A stretch of 64,000 bases of DNA from Rhodobacterales bacterium HKCCE4037 (lineage in GTDB: Bacteria; Pseudomonadota; Alphaproteobacteria; Rhodobacterales; Rhodobacteraceae): assembly GCA_015689645.1 (NCBI GenBank), contig WVSM01000002.1, forward strand, positions 310,001 to 374,000, read 5' to 3'. Below, one piece after another: positions 18,124 to 26,674 of this stretch. Position numbers and translations under genes: made by a program. Numbering within the stretch: position 1 is the first letter of the stretch; each line of letters begins with the position of its first letter. A model generated the notes under the pieces. It searched no databases. It saw only the letters and a program-made list of their open reading frames with translations, and was not told the origin of the DNA.

Positions 18124-18737
18124 GCCGCTCGCTCATGCTCGAGGACTTTGCGACCACCGGCCCCAAGGCCGACGTCGGTGCACGTCCGGTGGTGTCCGTG
18201 CCGGTAGAGGAGGACGATAAGTCCCTCGAAGCATATGAAGCTGGCTACAAGAGCGGATGGGCCGATTGCGCAGCGGCGGAAGCGGAAGAGCGGAAATCCG
18301 TTGGTGCACAGCTTGCCCAGCACCTGCGGGAAGCGGAAATGACCTACGAGACAGCTCGCAAGGACATCTTCGACGCGCTCTCGCCTTTTTTCGAGGAGAT
18401 GGTTGCGACGCTCCTGCCACGGCTCGCCGCCGAAGCTCTGGCCCCGATTGCGTCCGAGCAGTTGCGACTGCTTCTGGAAGGAGCCGGCGACGCGTCGGTC
18501 GAAATCCTTGCGGCTCCCAGCGCCTGCGAGAGCTTGCAGAAATTGCTCGATACCGAAGGCCTCGGGTCGGCGTCGGTCCGGTCCGAACCTGCGTATTCCG
18601 AAAGCCAGGTGTCGATCCGCGTCGGGCCTGAACGGCGCGACATCGACCTCGCGGACGTAACCGAAAAGATCGCGGAGGCCGTCCGCGCCTTCCAGGCTCA
18701 AATCGAAGATCCAGCCCTTGCACAAGGAGCAGCGTAA
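18120..18737 (+). CDS. fliH: FliH-like regulator of the export ATPase
   Basis: 205 residues, soluble, helical, with an acidic N-terminus and SYKSGW-type spacing (EAGYKSGWADCAAAE at about 40-54), as in FliH proteins. FliH binds FliI and links it to the C ring. It overlaps both fliF (4 nt) and fliN (1 nt). FliH sequences are poorly conserved, so the call leans on position between fliF and fliN. Confidence 0.7.
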   Translation: MSRSLMLEDFATTGPKADVGARPVVSVPVEEDDKSLEAYEAGYKSGWADCAAAEAEERKSVGAQLAQHLREAEMTYETARKDIFDALSPFFEEMVATLLPRLAAEALAPIASEQLRLLLEGAGDASVEILAAPSACESLQKLLDTEGLGSASVRSEPAYSESQVSIRVGPERRDIDLADVTEKIAEAVRAFQAQIEDPALAQGAA

Positions 18738-19018
18738 TGACGGATATCGTAACACATGGCCGGGCATCGGCGCTCCGATCCGTGCCGATCGAAATCCGGG
18801 TCTGCGTTGGTCGGGCGCGCCCGAAACTCTCGGAAATGCTGGAGATGGATCCCGAGACCGTGCTGCCTCTGGACAGCCGGATCGAGGACAAGGTTGGCCT
18901 CTGGGTTGGTGACAAATTGATCGCCGAAGGTGAACTTGTCGAACTCGACGGCGACCGTGAAGGGCAACTGGCCGTGCGCGTCACGGAACTGATGGATCGC
19001 GGCGATGCGCCAAGCTGA
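18737..19018 (+). CDS. fliN: FliN, C-ring switch protein
   Basis: 93 residues forming one SpoA domain: VPIEIRVCVGRARPKLSEML at about 16-35 and VGLWVGDKLIAEGELVEL at about 52-69. FliN builds the base of the C ring with FliM. It is a short FliN without an N-terminal extension. fliP begins inside its 3' end (14-nt overlap). No fliM is present in the window. Confidence 0.9.
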   Translation: MTDIVTHGRASALRSVPIEIRVCVGRARPKLSEMLEMDPETVLPLDSRIEDKVGLWVGDKLIAEGELVELDGDREGQLAVRVTELMDRGDAPS

Positions 19019-19733
19019 CGCTATCCTTATTTCGACCCTTCTTGCCACGGCCCTGATCGTACCGGATCCCCTTTCTGCACAGGAGATCACGTTCGATCTC
19101 GGCAATGGCGGCAGCCTGACGGCGCGCACGTTCCAGTTGATCGCGCTGATCACGCTTCTCAGTCTCGCGCCCGGCCTCGCCGTCATGGTGACCTGCTTTC
19201 CGTTCGTGGTCACAGTCTTGTCGATCCTGCGGCAGGCAATCGGTCTGCAGCAATCGCCCCCAAACATGTTGATCGTCAGTCTCGCGCTGTTTCTCACCTA
19301 TTTTGTCATGGCCCCGGTTTTCGAGGAGGCCTATGCCACGGGCGTTGCCCCACTGGTCGCGGGGAACATCACCGTCGAGCAGGCGATCCCGACGATTTAC
19401 GAGCCTTTTCGCGGCTTCATGCTGAACCGTGTCGACAGCGCGACGCTGACCAGCCTTGCCGAGTTGCGTCCGGGCACGCAGGTCGCGGACCCCGAAGCCT
19501 CCGTCCTGATTCCCGCATTCATGCTGAGCGAGGTCGAACGCGCGTTCCAGATCGGCTTTCTCGTCTTCCTGCCATTCCTTGTGATCGACCTCGTCGTCGC
19601 GGCGATCCTGATGTCCATGGGCATGATGATGGTCCCGCCCGCCATCGTTTCGATGCCGTTCAAACTCGCCTTTTTCGTCGTGGCCGACGGCTGGGCGCTC
19701 ATCACAGGTGCGCTTGTTCGCAGCTATTTCTGA
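19005..19733 (+). CDS. fliP: FliP, flagellar export gate subunit
   Basis: 242 residues: a cleavable signal peptide (about 1-25), then hydrophobic segments with the FliP signature (LITLLSLAPGLAVMVTCFPF at about 47-66, and the segment FVMAPVFEEAY). The C-terminus has SMGMMMVPPAIVSMPFKLAF, characteristic of FliP. It is the largest gate subunit with FliQ and FliR. The signal peptide matches known FliP processing. Confidence 0.95.
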   Translation: MRQADAILISTLLATALIVPDPLSAQEITFDLGNGGSLTARTFQLIALITLLSLAPGLAVMVTCFPFVVTVLSILRQAIGLQQSPPNMLIVSLALFLTYFVMAPVFEEAYATGVAPLVAGNITVEQAIPTIYEPFRGFMLNRVDSATLTSLAELRPGTQVADPEASVLIPAFMLSEVERAFQIGFLVFLPFLVIDLVVAAILMSMGMMMVPPAIVSMPFKLAFFVVADGWALITGALVRSYF

Positions 19734-19755
19734 CCTTTCGGAAAGGGGACGCCCC

Positions 19756-20211
19756 ATGCCCAGATCATCCAACCGAACGACCTCCCCAGAGGTGGCGCGT
19801 CAGGAAAAGCTAAGCGTGCTGGAAACCCTGCTAGGCCCAGATGCCATGGATAAACTGAGGGTGCGAAGCGGTGATCCGACCGGAGGGGCCGGCCCCGTCC
19901 CGCCCGCAGTCGATCCGAAGCGCGTTGAATGGCATCGGAACCGATTGCTCGAACGTTTTCGCGCCGCCGGAGGTGCAGATGCCCGGGATATCGAACGAGA
20001 ACAGACTCGCGCTCAAAACAACCAGCCGATCTCCGTTCCGAAAAGTGTCGACCGCCGCCTGGCACCGTTTGCCGGATCATGCGATCTGCAGGCAGAACAT
20101 CCCGCGGTCGTCGCGCGTATCCTACTCCAGATGGGTCGGGCGGACCGCGTGGCCGCCCTGAAGTCTCTTCCCGGTCCGTTGGCGCGTTCGGTCGTGCAGC
20201 GGTTGCGGTAG
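19756..20211 (+). CDS. Small protein with FliG-middle-domain-like C-terminus
   Basis: 151 residues; start at 19756 is supported by GGAAAGGGG just upstream. The first 105 residues are polar and low in complexity. The C-terminal 40 (EHPAVVARILLQMGRAD at 114-130, then RVAALKSLPGPLARSVVQRL) resemble the FliG middle domain pattern EHPQ..A.IL..L...KA..VL..LP. It follows fliP by 22 bp and ends the operon. It lacks the charged FliG C-terminal torque helix. Role unknown; a C-ring partner is possible. Confidence 0.5.
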   Translation: MPRSSNRTTSPEVARQEKLSVLETLLGPDAMDKLRVRSGDPTGGAGPVPPAVDPKRVEWHRNRLLERFRAAGGADARDIEREQTRAQNNQPISVPKSVDRRLAPFAGSCDLQAEHPAVVARILLQMGRADRVAALKSLPGPLARSVVQRLR

Positions 20212-20229
20212 TCGGCGGGGTTTGCCGAC
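20211..20229 (+). terminator. Hairpin at end of fliF operon
   Basis: GTCGGC at 20211-20216 pairs with GCCGAC at 20224-20229, beginning on the last base of the stop codon. There is no T-run downstream, so this is a weak terminator candidate. Confidence 0.35.
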
Positions 20230-20723
20230 GCGCGCGCCCTTCGGAACCAAGTGTTCCCTCTGGCGGCCGGGAAGATGGCGTGCTGCCGTCGCGAACCATC
20301 AGTGCCGCGATAGCGAAACCTGTCGGCCCTTATTGCGGATATTCGCTCACTTCAGTCAGACCCGTTCTTTCGCTCACCGCAGTGCGAGCGAGCTACGATT
20401 GGCCGAGTTGCAAGTCCATTGAAATGCGAAAGAACTGGCGCGTTTGCCTCGTTGAACGCGGCCCGGTACCGCGATGCGTGTTCCTGAGCGGCCATGCCGA
20501 CCAGGTTGCAACGTTGTACGGCCTCGGAGCGAGCGATCTCATAATCGAATGTCAGGGTTCTGCATAAGATCGAGCTTGCTGTCGCGCCTGCGTGCCCGGC
20601 CAATTCGAAAAAGAAATTGAATGCACGCGGTCAGGCCAACGGATCCGTCCCCCGAGGCGGTCGTTTGTTGGACCGCCACATTCGAAGGCCCTGCGTCACT
20701 TCCTTCTGCATTGCTGGACGGGT
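20230..20723. other. Intergenic stretch without recognisable gene
   Basis: About 490 bp between the convergent fliF operon and flgI. Short frames exist on both strands (for example 20352-20603 minus) but none has a convincing start or a family pattern. I see no insertion-sequence ends or tRNA. It may be decayed sequence. Confidence 0.4.
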
Positions 20724-21827
20724 TTATCGCACGATGAATTCCGCATGGAGTGCCCCTGCCGCCTCGATGCTCGACAGGATGTCGATCATGTCTCGGGGTG
20801 AAACGCCCAAGGCGTTCAGGGCACTGACGACTTCGGATAGCGAGGTGCCGCCTGACACTTCTGCAAGGCCGGTCCCGGGTTCTTCGATGATTTCCGCACC
20901 GGTCCGGGGCAGAACGACGGTTTCGCCTTCCGCAAACGGGTTCGGCTGCACGGCGACGGGTGCTTCTTCGATCCGCAATGTCAGATTGCCCTGCGCGACC
21001 GCCACGCGACTGATGCGAACGTCCTCACCCATCACAATTGTGCCGGACCTTTGATCCACGACGACGCGGGCACGAGTCTCCGGCTCGACCAGGATATTCT
21101 CCACACGTGTGATTGCGTGGGCCGGGGAGGCGGCCTGGGTCCGTTCGATATCGACGAGCACTGTGCCCGCATCCAGCATGGCGGCCACCGCGCGCCCGAA
21201 TTCCACGTTGATAGCTGCCTCGATCCGGGCGGCAGTGGTGAAATCCGGTGACCGCAGCGCAAGCCTTATCTGACCGAGGGAGGTGAAATCGAATTCCACT
21301 TCCCTCTCCACCCTTGCGCCCGTTGGAATAACGCCCGCCGTCGGGACGCCTTGCGTAATCTCGGCCCCGTCACCTTCCACAACCGCGCCACCGGCGATCA
21401 CGGCCCCTTGCGCGACGGCGTAGATCTCGCCATCCGCAGCGGTCAGGGGTGTCATGACAAGGGTTCCCCCCAGAAGACTGCCGGCGTCGCCAATGGCGGA
21501 TACGGTGACGTCGATTTGTCCGCCTTGCCGCGCGAACGGGGGGAGAGTGGCCGTCACGATGACGGCGGCGACGTTCTGGGGACGAAACTGCTCTCCCGTG
21601 ACGTTGACACCAAGCCGTTCAAGGATGTTGACCATGATCTCTTCGGTAAAGGGCGCATTGCGAAGTCCGTCGCCGGTGCCGTTCAACCCGACCACGAGGC
21701 CATAGCCCACGAGGTCATTGCCGCGCACGCCGTCGAACTCGACAAGATCCTTGATCCGGATCGGGGTCGAAGCGGCAGCCGTGGCGAACAGGCAGGCGCA
21801 CAGGAAGGCGAGGAATGGGCGGATCAC
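20724..21827 (-). CDS. flgI: FlgI, P-ring protein
   Basis: 367 residues with a signal peptide (about 1-19) and the FlgI hallmark IRIKDLVEFDGVRGNDLVGY followed by GLVVGLNGTGDGL. It forms the periplasmic P ring in the peptidoglycan layer with help from FlgA. Last gene of flgE-flgK-flgL-flgI; ATGA overlap with flgL. Normal length. Confidence 0.96.
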   Translation of the reverse strand: MIRPFLAFLCACLFATAAASTPIRIKDLVEFDGVRGNDLVGYGLVVGLNGTGDGLRNAPFTEEIMVNILERLGVNVTGEQFRPQNVAAVIVTATLPPFARQGGQIDVTVSAIGDAGSLLGGTLVMTPLTAADGEIYAVAQGAVIAGGAVVEGDGAEITQGVPTAGVIPTGARVEREVEFDFTSLGQIRLALRSPDFTTAARIEAAINVEFGRAVAAMLDAGTVLVDIERTQAASPAHAITRVENILVEPETRARVVVDQRSGTIVMGEDVRISRVAVAQGNLTLRIEEAPVAVQPNPFAEGETVVLPRTGAEIIEEPGTGLAEVSGGTSLSEVVSALNALGVSPRDMIDILSSIEAAGALHAEFIVR

Positions 21828-22834
21828 CGGAGAAACTCCGTCAGGTTAAGGCGCGACATGCGTGCGGTCAGGATATAGAGGCTTTCGAGCTGAAGGGTCA
21901 CGGCCTCCAGTTCGGTCGCCGTGCGATAAGGATCGGCATCGACAAGGCGGCCATATTCAAGCTCCATCGCGCCGCGCGCTGCCTCGGCCGCTACCTTGGC
22001 CTCCTCGATGTGGGCTTCCTCCGACCCGATCCGTGCCCGAAGGGCGACGAGGGAGGTCTCGCTGTTCAGAACCTTCTGGCCGGATATGGCGATCAGCGCT
22101 TCGCGTTCGTCCGCTAACAGCGGCGAAGGTTCGTCGCTCGCCAGCGTGGCCAACGCCAAGGCGGTCAATGTTTCTCGAACGGCGGGGTCCAGTGCCGATA
22201 CGCCCGAGTTCGTTGCGTCGGCTTCCCCAAGAAGCGTTTCCAACGGCACTCCCTCACCGCCTTGCCAGGCGAAAGTCTCGTATCCGCCACCGGTGTCGTT
22301 GAACCATGCGGTGACCAATGCATCGACCGATGCCGCGTCTGTTGCGCCGGCGATGACTGTCCGAAGTTCGGTCAGGATCGTGTCACTGTTTGCCAGCGGG
22401 GTGGCTTCTGGTGCATCTGCGGCGAAGATACTTTGCCCGGCCACGCGCGTGTTCAGCGCTCTGACCGCAGCATCGAACCGCTCCGGCGCGTCCAGAGGGT
22501 CCAAGCGCAGGCTGTTGACCTGTTCCATGCCGGTGAGGGACATGAGGGACGCTCCAAACCCGTCAAGCTCGTCGGCCACACGTTCCAGCGCCGATTGTCG
22601 GCCGGTAGCGAAGATCGCTGCATTGGCGATGGAATTGCGGTAGGTCTCGTTCAGGCGCAGACCCCTTGTGATGTCGGCGAGTGTCGAGAAATCTCCGCCT
22701 ACCGCGCGCCCCTTGTCTTCGATCTTGCCCGAGGAGAGTTCCGCGGTCAGCCGCGCGAGATCGGACCGCAGGGAAATCCCCTGCCTTCGCAGCGTCTGGA
22801 ATTGCGCCATGTCACCGAAGCTCACCAGGCTCAT
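21824..22834 (-). CDS. flgL: FlgL, hook-filament junction protein
   Basis: 336 residues with flagellin-type N- and C-terminal helices (LRSDLARLTAELSSGKIEDK near the N-terminus; ESLYILTARMSRLNLTEFL at the C-terminus). It forms the second hook-filament junction zone. Overlaps flgK and flgI by 4 nt each. Divergent in the middle, as is common, but the order flgE-flgK-flgL is standard. Confidence 0.88.
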   Translation of the reverse strand: MSLVSFGDMAQFQTLRRQGISLRSDLARLTAELSSGKIEDKGRAVGGDFSTLADITRGLRLNETYRNSIANAAIFATGRQSALERVADELDGFGASLMSLTGMEQVNSLRLDPLDAPERFDAAVRALNTRVAGQSIFAADAPEATPLANSDTILTELRTVIAGATDAASVDALVTAWFNDTGGGYETFAWQGGEGVPLETLLGEADATNSGVSALDPAVRETLTALALATLASDEPSPLLADEREALIAISGQKVLNSETSLVALRARIGSEEAHIEEAKVAAEAARGAMELEYGRLVDADPYRTATELEAVTLQLESLYILTARMSRLNLTEFLR

Positions 22835-24294
22835 TGTGCGATCCTCATCAACTCGTCCATCAGTTCCTCGGCCACATTGATGACCCGCGCATTGGCGGCG
22901 AAGGCTTGCTCGATCTTCAGCAGGCGCTGAAGCTCATCATCGGTGTCGACTCCGTTGGCGAGTTCCGAGGTTTTCAGGACGGAATGCAGGTTCGACGTGT
23001 GGCTTAGCGTGGCTTCGCCCGTGATCCGTGACAGGCTGGCAAGCGACAGGGTTTCGCTTGCCAACCCTGCGACCGAGCGCGTGGTCGGAGTGAAGCCACC
23101 GGATAAGGTTGTGCGTTGTGCGGCCAATGCCGCGATCTGGGCGGACAGGAATGAATTGTCGCCCGTCGGCCCCTCCGCTGTTGCGGCCAGACCGTCGCGC
23201 AGGCGCCAGACGGCGCCACCTTCCGATGGGACGACCGCCGAATTCAGCTTGAGACGACCGGCGAGCCCAACCTCGTTCAACGGATCAACAATGGTGCCCG
23301 CATCGGTGAACAGTCCCGGGTCGCCAACGGCAATGGTCGTGTCAAGACCAGTCTCATCGAACCGTTCAGCAAGGTCGCGGGCGACCGCGTCCATGCGCGC
23401 TTGTGCTTCGGGTCCGAGCACGTCCCGGATTTCGAACAGGGCGCTCAATTCGCCACCGTGAAATGCCGGGTTTGATCCATCCAGCCGCAGCGGCCTCCCG
23501 TCCAATGACAAGCCCGAAATGTTACCGTTCGCCAACGACACGAACGGGTCCATTCCCGGCGCCTGATCGAACCCAAGTTTCATTGCGCGATGGCTCAGCA
23601 ACACGTGCCCGTCGTTGCTGTAGAGCTGGAGGGTTCCGTTAGTATCGCGCCGCGATTGCAGCGGAATGAAGGGCGCAATCTGCTCGACCAGTTGCGCCTG
23701 CGAGTCCAGGAGCGCGGCCATTTCGCCACTATTGGGCTGGGTGGACAGGATGCGCTTGTTGAGATCGGCGAGCCCCTCAAGCGCAGAATTGATCCGCCCA
23801 ACGGCCCGCCCGATCTCGGTGTCCGCGCGATGGCGTTCGTCCTGGATGCCTTCGCTGATGCCGTTGATTGTGTCGACCATCGCCTGTGCCGATTGGACAG
23901 CACCGGTCAGTGTCGTGGTGTTCCAGGGTGCGTTCGATGCCGCGATCAAGCTTGCTTCGAAATCTGCGATCCGACCTGACAGGCTACCGGGCTGATCGGG
24001 CGTGCCGATCAACGTCTCCAGCCGCTTGGCGAAATCGACCTGCCTTCGAGCTGCGCCCATTTCTGCTTCTGCCAATCGCCGCTGTCCCGTCAGGACTGCG
24101 TCTTCGTGTCGGGTTACGCCGGCCACACGCACGCCTGAACCGTTGTTGCCAAGCATGCGGCTGACTGTTTCAAGCCGCCTCGTGCCGTAACCGTCCGTCA
24201 TCGCGTTGGCGATGTTGGACGAGACGACATCGGCGCGGCGGGCGGAACTGGTCAGTCCGCTCAGCGCGTTCGACAGGGTGGATGAGATGCTCAT
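22831..24294 (-). CDS. flgK: FlgK, hook-associated protein 1
   Basis: 487 residues. N-terminal axial motif SSNIANAMTDGYGTRRLE at about 25-42 and a C-terminal helix (LLKIEQAFAANARVINVAEE). FlgK is the first hook-filament junction protein. It follows flgE by 34 bp and overlaps flgL. Length is typical for alphaproteobacteria. Confidence 0.93.
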   Translation of the reverse strand: MSISSTLSNALSGLTSSARRADVVSSNIANAMTDGYGTRRLETVSRMLGNNGSGVRVAGVTRHEDAVLTGQRRLAEAEMGAARRQVDFAKRLETLIGTPDQPGSLSGRIADFEASLIAASNAPWNTTTLTGAVQSAQAMVDTINGISEGIQDERHRADTEIGRAVGRINSALEGLADLNKRILSTQPNSGEMAALLDSQAQLVEQIAPFIPLQSRRDTNGTLQLYSNDGHVLLSHRAMKLGFDQAPGMDPFVSLANGNISGLSLDGRPLRLDGSNPAFHGGELSALFEIRDVLGPEAQARMDAVARDLAERFDETGLDTTIAVGDPGLFTDAGTIVDPLNEVGLAGRLKLNSAVVPSEGGAVWRLRDGLAATAEGPTGDNSFLSAQIAALAAQRTTLSGGFTPTTRSVAGLASETLSLASLSRITGEATLSHTSNLHSVLKTSELANGVDTDDELQRLLKIEQAFAANARVINVAEELMDELMRIAQ

Positions 24295-24328
24295 GGCGGG
24301 GGCCTAGCGGGGGTTGGGGTCACGCCGA

Positions 24329-25648
24329 TCAGCGGATGATGTTGGTGGTCTCCTGCAGCATCTCGTCCACGGTCTGAATGATCTTTGCATTCGAGGAATA
24401 GGCCCGTTGGGTCTGGATCAGCTGCGTTAGTTCGGCGGCCACATCAGTAGCCGATTCCTCCAGCGCATAGGCCACCACGTCGCCCGTCGGGCCGTCACCC
24501 GCGTCCCACAGGAAGAACGAGCCGCTTTCGGCGGAAGTCGAGTAAAGCTGGTTGTCATGCGATACGAGACCGTTGGGGTTTGGTAGGTCGATGAGCGGGA
24601 TCTGGTAGACGGTCCGGGTGATGCCCACGTCGAAATTGGCATGCACGTAGCCATTGGCATCCACCTCCACCGAGACAAGGTTGCCGACGGGCGATCCGTC
24701 TTTCGAGATCGCGGTCGGTGCGAAATTGTCGGACAGCTGGGTCAGTCCGGAGCCGGTGCCCTGGGCGCCGATGTCGATTTCGATGGGTCCGCCCAGGACA
24801 TCCACGGTGAAGGTCCCGGTCGTGCTGCTCCATGCGCCACCTATGGCGGGAAGGCCTTGCGTGACGTCCTGGATCGTGCCGCCGCCGGTTCGGCTGTCGT
24901 CGAATTCGACCGTGTATTCACCGATGACAGCACCGTTCTGGGCCGAGTCGGTCAGCACCATCGTCCATGTGTTCGAAGCCGGGTCACCGCTGGCCGGTAC
25001 GTTCGGTGTGAAGGCCACGTCGATGGATTGAGAGGTGCCGAGATTGTCGAAATACTCGATCGACAATTGGCGCGTGTCGCCTGCCGAGCCTGCGGTCGTG
25101 TCCGTGCCGGGCAGGTTGACGCCCATCGAGATGCGCGTGGTCGGCTCGGACGTGAACTGGTTCACGTTGACCTGCACCGGCTCCAGTCCCGCCCCGGTGT
25201 CGCGCGGGAAGGAGGGGATCGTGCCGTCGGCATTGGCGGGCCAGCCCATCAGCGTGACACCGGTGGAGGTGCGCAGGTAGCCCTCCGCATCGGTCCGGAA
25301 CGAACCGGTCGTCGCAAGGAAGAGCGGCAGATCGCCGGCCGCCTCGATCCCGACGGCGGCGCCGGTCGTCACGGGCAGGAAACCGCGGCCCCGCACGGCA
25401 AGATCGGTGGGGTTGTTGGTTGTCGCGAGGGCGCCGGGCTGATCGATCATACGTTGGGTCGTGACCCGCACGCCGCCCGCGGAGTAGATGCCGCTGCCGG
25501 ATTCGATGACCATGGAATGAAAGTCGGCCACGGCGCGCTTGTAGCCATGGGTGCCGGAATTGGCGATGTTGTCCGCAATGGTCGCCAGGCGGCTGGCATT
25601 GACCGAAAGGCCCGCCACGCCTGCATTCAGCGAAGAAGAAATCGTCAT
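24329..25648 (-). CDS. flgE: FlgE, hook protein
   Basis: 439 residues. It begins MTISSSLNAGVAGLSVN and carries ADNIANSGTHGYKRA; the C-terminal helix is LTQLIQTQRAYSSNAKIIQT. The start at 25648 has AGAAAGG about 8 nt upstream; an in-frame ATG 9 nt earlier lies too close to that site. FlgE polymerises into the hook. First gene of its operon, with a CtrA-like box 55-69 bp upstream. Confidence 0.94.
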   Translation of the reverse strand: MTISSSLNAGVAGLSVNASRLATIADNIANSGTHGYKRAVADFHSMVIESGSGIYSAGGVRVTTQRMIDQPGALATTNNPTDLAVRGRGFLPVTTGAAVGIEAAGDLPLFLATTGSFRTDAEGYLRTSTGVTLMGWPANADGTIPSFPRDTGAGLEPVQVNVNQFTSEPTTRISMGVNLPGTDTTAGSAGDTRQLSIEYFDNLGTSQSIDVAFTPNVPASGDPASNTWTMVLTDSAQNGAVIGEYTVEFDDSRTGGGTIQDVTQGLPAIGGAWSSTTGTFTVDVLGGPIEIDIGAQGTGSGLTQLSDNFAPTAISKDGSPVGNLVSVEVDANGYVHANFDVGITRTVYQIPLIDLPNPNGLVSHDNQLYSTSAESGSFFLWDAGDGPTGDVVAYALEESATDVAAELTQLIQTQRAYSSNAKIIQTVDEMLQETTNIIR

Positions 25649-25702
25649 CACATGCACCTTTCTGCTGCATCTGGAATTTGGCCGAAGGTGGCTTGAGAAG
25701 GA

Positions 25703-25717
25703 TTAAGGGCGCCCTAA
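25703..25717 (-). promoter_or_regulatory. CtrA-like box upstream of flgE
   Basis: On the plus strand TTAA-N7-CTAA, on the minus strand TTAG-N7-TTAA, one mismatch to the CtrA consensus. Located 55-69 bp upstream of the flgE start, in the 137-bp gap between motB and flgE. The same single mismatch type occurs at the fliL/fliF box. Confidence 0.45.
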
Positions 25718-25785
25718 CAGCTAAAATGGTCCGCGTTTTCTGCGCCCACAAGCCGCAGCGTGGAGCAGGCGGACCGTCGTCGAAC

Positions 25786-26616
25786 TTAGTAGGCGTTGCG
25801 CAGCAAGATCACCTCGAGCCGGTCATTGCGCGGTGCGATGAGAGGCTCGACCACCGGTTCCCTGTCCGAATGTCCCGTCACGCGAGAGACGCGCTGTGCA
25901 TCAAGCCCCCCGGCCTCGAGAAGGGCGCGCATCGTTTGGGCGCGATCCGTGGTGCGTTGCCAGCCGCTGACGCTTGCGCGTACCAATGGCTCGGCCGCTA
26001 TATGCCCTTCGATCGCAACGCCATTGGTCACCGTGCCAAACAGATCTGCCATGGTGATGGCCAGTTCCGCCAGCCAGGGCTGGGGCATGCCCGTGTCGTC
26101 GAAGATCGGCGCGCCGGGCCGTGAGAATATCTCGATCAGAAGCCCCTCGTCGGTCAGCCGCGTCTCGATGTGCGGGCGCGCCAGCTCGCTGACCGCGCTG
26201 TCGCCGCCTTCCCCGTTGAGCGCGGCCTCGATCTCGGCGAGGTCGACGGCCTCGCGTTCGGCGTCGTGATCGGTGCCTTGTAACCCAAGTGCCTGTCGAC
26301 CTTCCGTTGGCTGCGTGCTTGACGCGCCGGCGCCCATTTGCGGGAGGGTCTCTTCCGAGAAAGGACTGTCGCCTCCAAAGGCGCCTTCACCGCCACCGGA
26401 GACCCGGGCGATGGGCACATTCGGGCTGAAGTAATCTGCCAGGCCCTTGCGCTGGTTCTCGGTCGTGGCGTTCAGCAGCCACATCAGCATGAAGAACGCC
26501 ATCATCGCGGTCACGAAATCCGCATAGGCGACCTTCCACGCGCCGCCATGGTGGCCCTCGCCACCGCCGCCTTTCTTGCGCTTGATGATGAGAGGGCGCA
26601 GCTCGTTCTCGGCCAT
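25786..26616 (-). CDS. motB: MotB, flagellar stator peptidoglycan-binding subunit
   Basis: 276 residues. A basic N-terminus is followed by a membrane helix with the proton-carrying Asp33 in YADFVTAMMAFFMLMWLL (31-48). The C-terminal part (about 150-276) is an OmpA-like peptidoglycan-binding domain. MotB anchors the stator. It is not next to motA in this locus. It may be a separate transcript, as it has its own CtrA-like box. Confidence 0.93.
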   Translation of the reverse strand: MAENELRPLIIKRKKGGGGEGHHGGAWKVAYADFVTAMMAFFMLMWLLNATTENQRKGLADYFSPNVPIARVSGGGEGAFGGDSPFSEETLPQMGAGASSTQPTEGRQALGLQGTDHDAEREAVDLAEIEAALNGEGGDSAVSELARPHIETRLTDEGLLIEIFSRPGAPIFDDTGMPQPWLAELAITMADLFGTVTNGVAIEGHIAAEPLVRASVSGWQRTTDRAQTMRALLEAGGLDAQRVSRVTGHSDREPVVEPLIAPRNDRLEVILLRNAY

Positions 26617-26659
26617 CCCGACACTCCCGAAAGTCCGGGCAAGATGTAGCCGGTAGCCG

Positions 26660-26674
26660 TGAACAGACGCTTAA
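26660..26674 (-). promoter_or_regulatory. CtrA-like half-conserved box upstream of motB
   Basis: TGAA-N7-TTAA on the plus strand (TTAA-N7-TTCA on the minus strand), one mismatch to the CtrA consensus, 44 bp upstream of motB and directly beside the stop codon of the next gene. Weaker than the other two boxes on its own; the repetition of the pattern supports it. Confidence 0.35.

Noticed and set aside
20352-20603. 83-residue minus-strand frame between the fliF operon and flgI
   Set aside because: No start signal, no family pattern; composition does not differ from the surrounding spacer.
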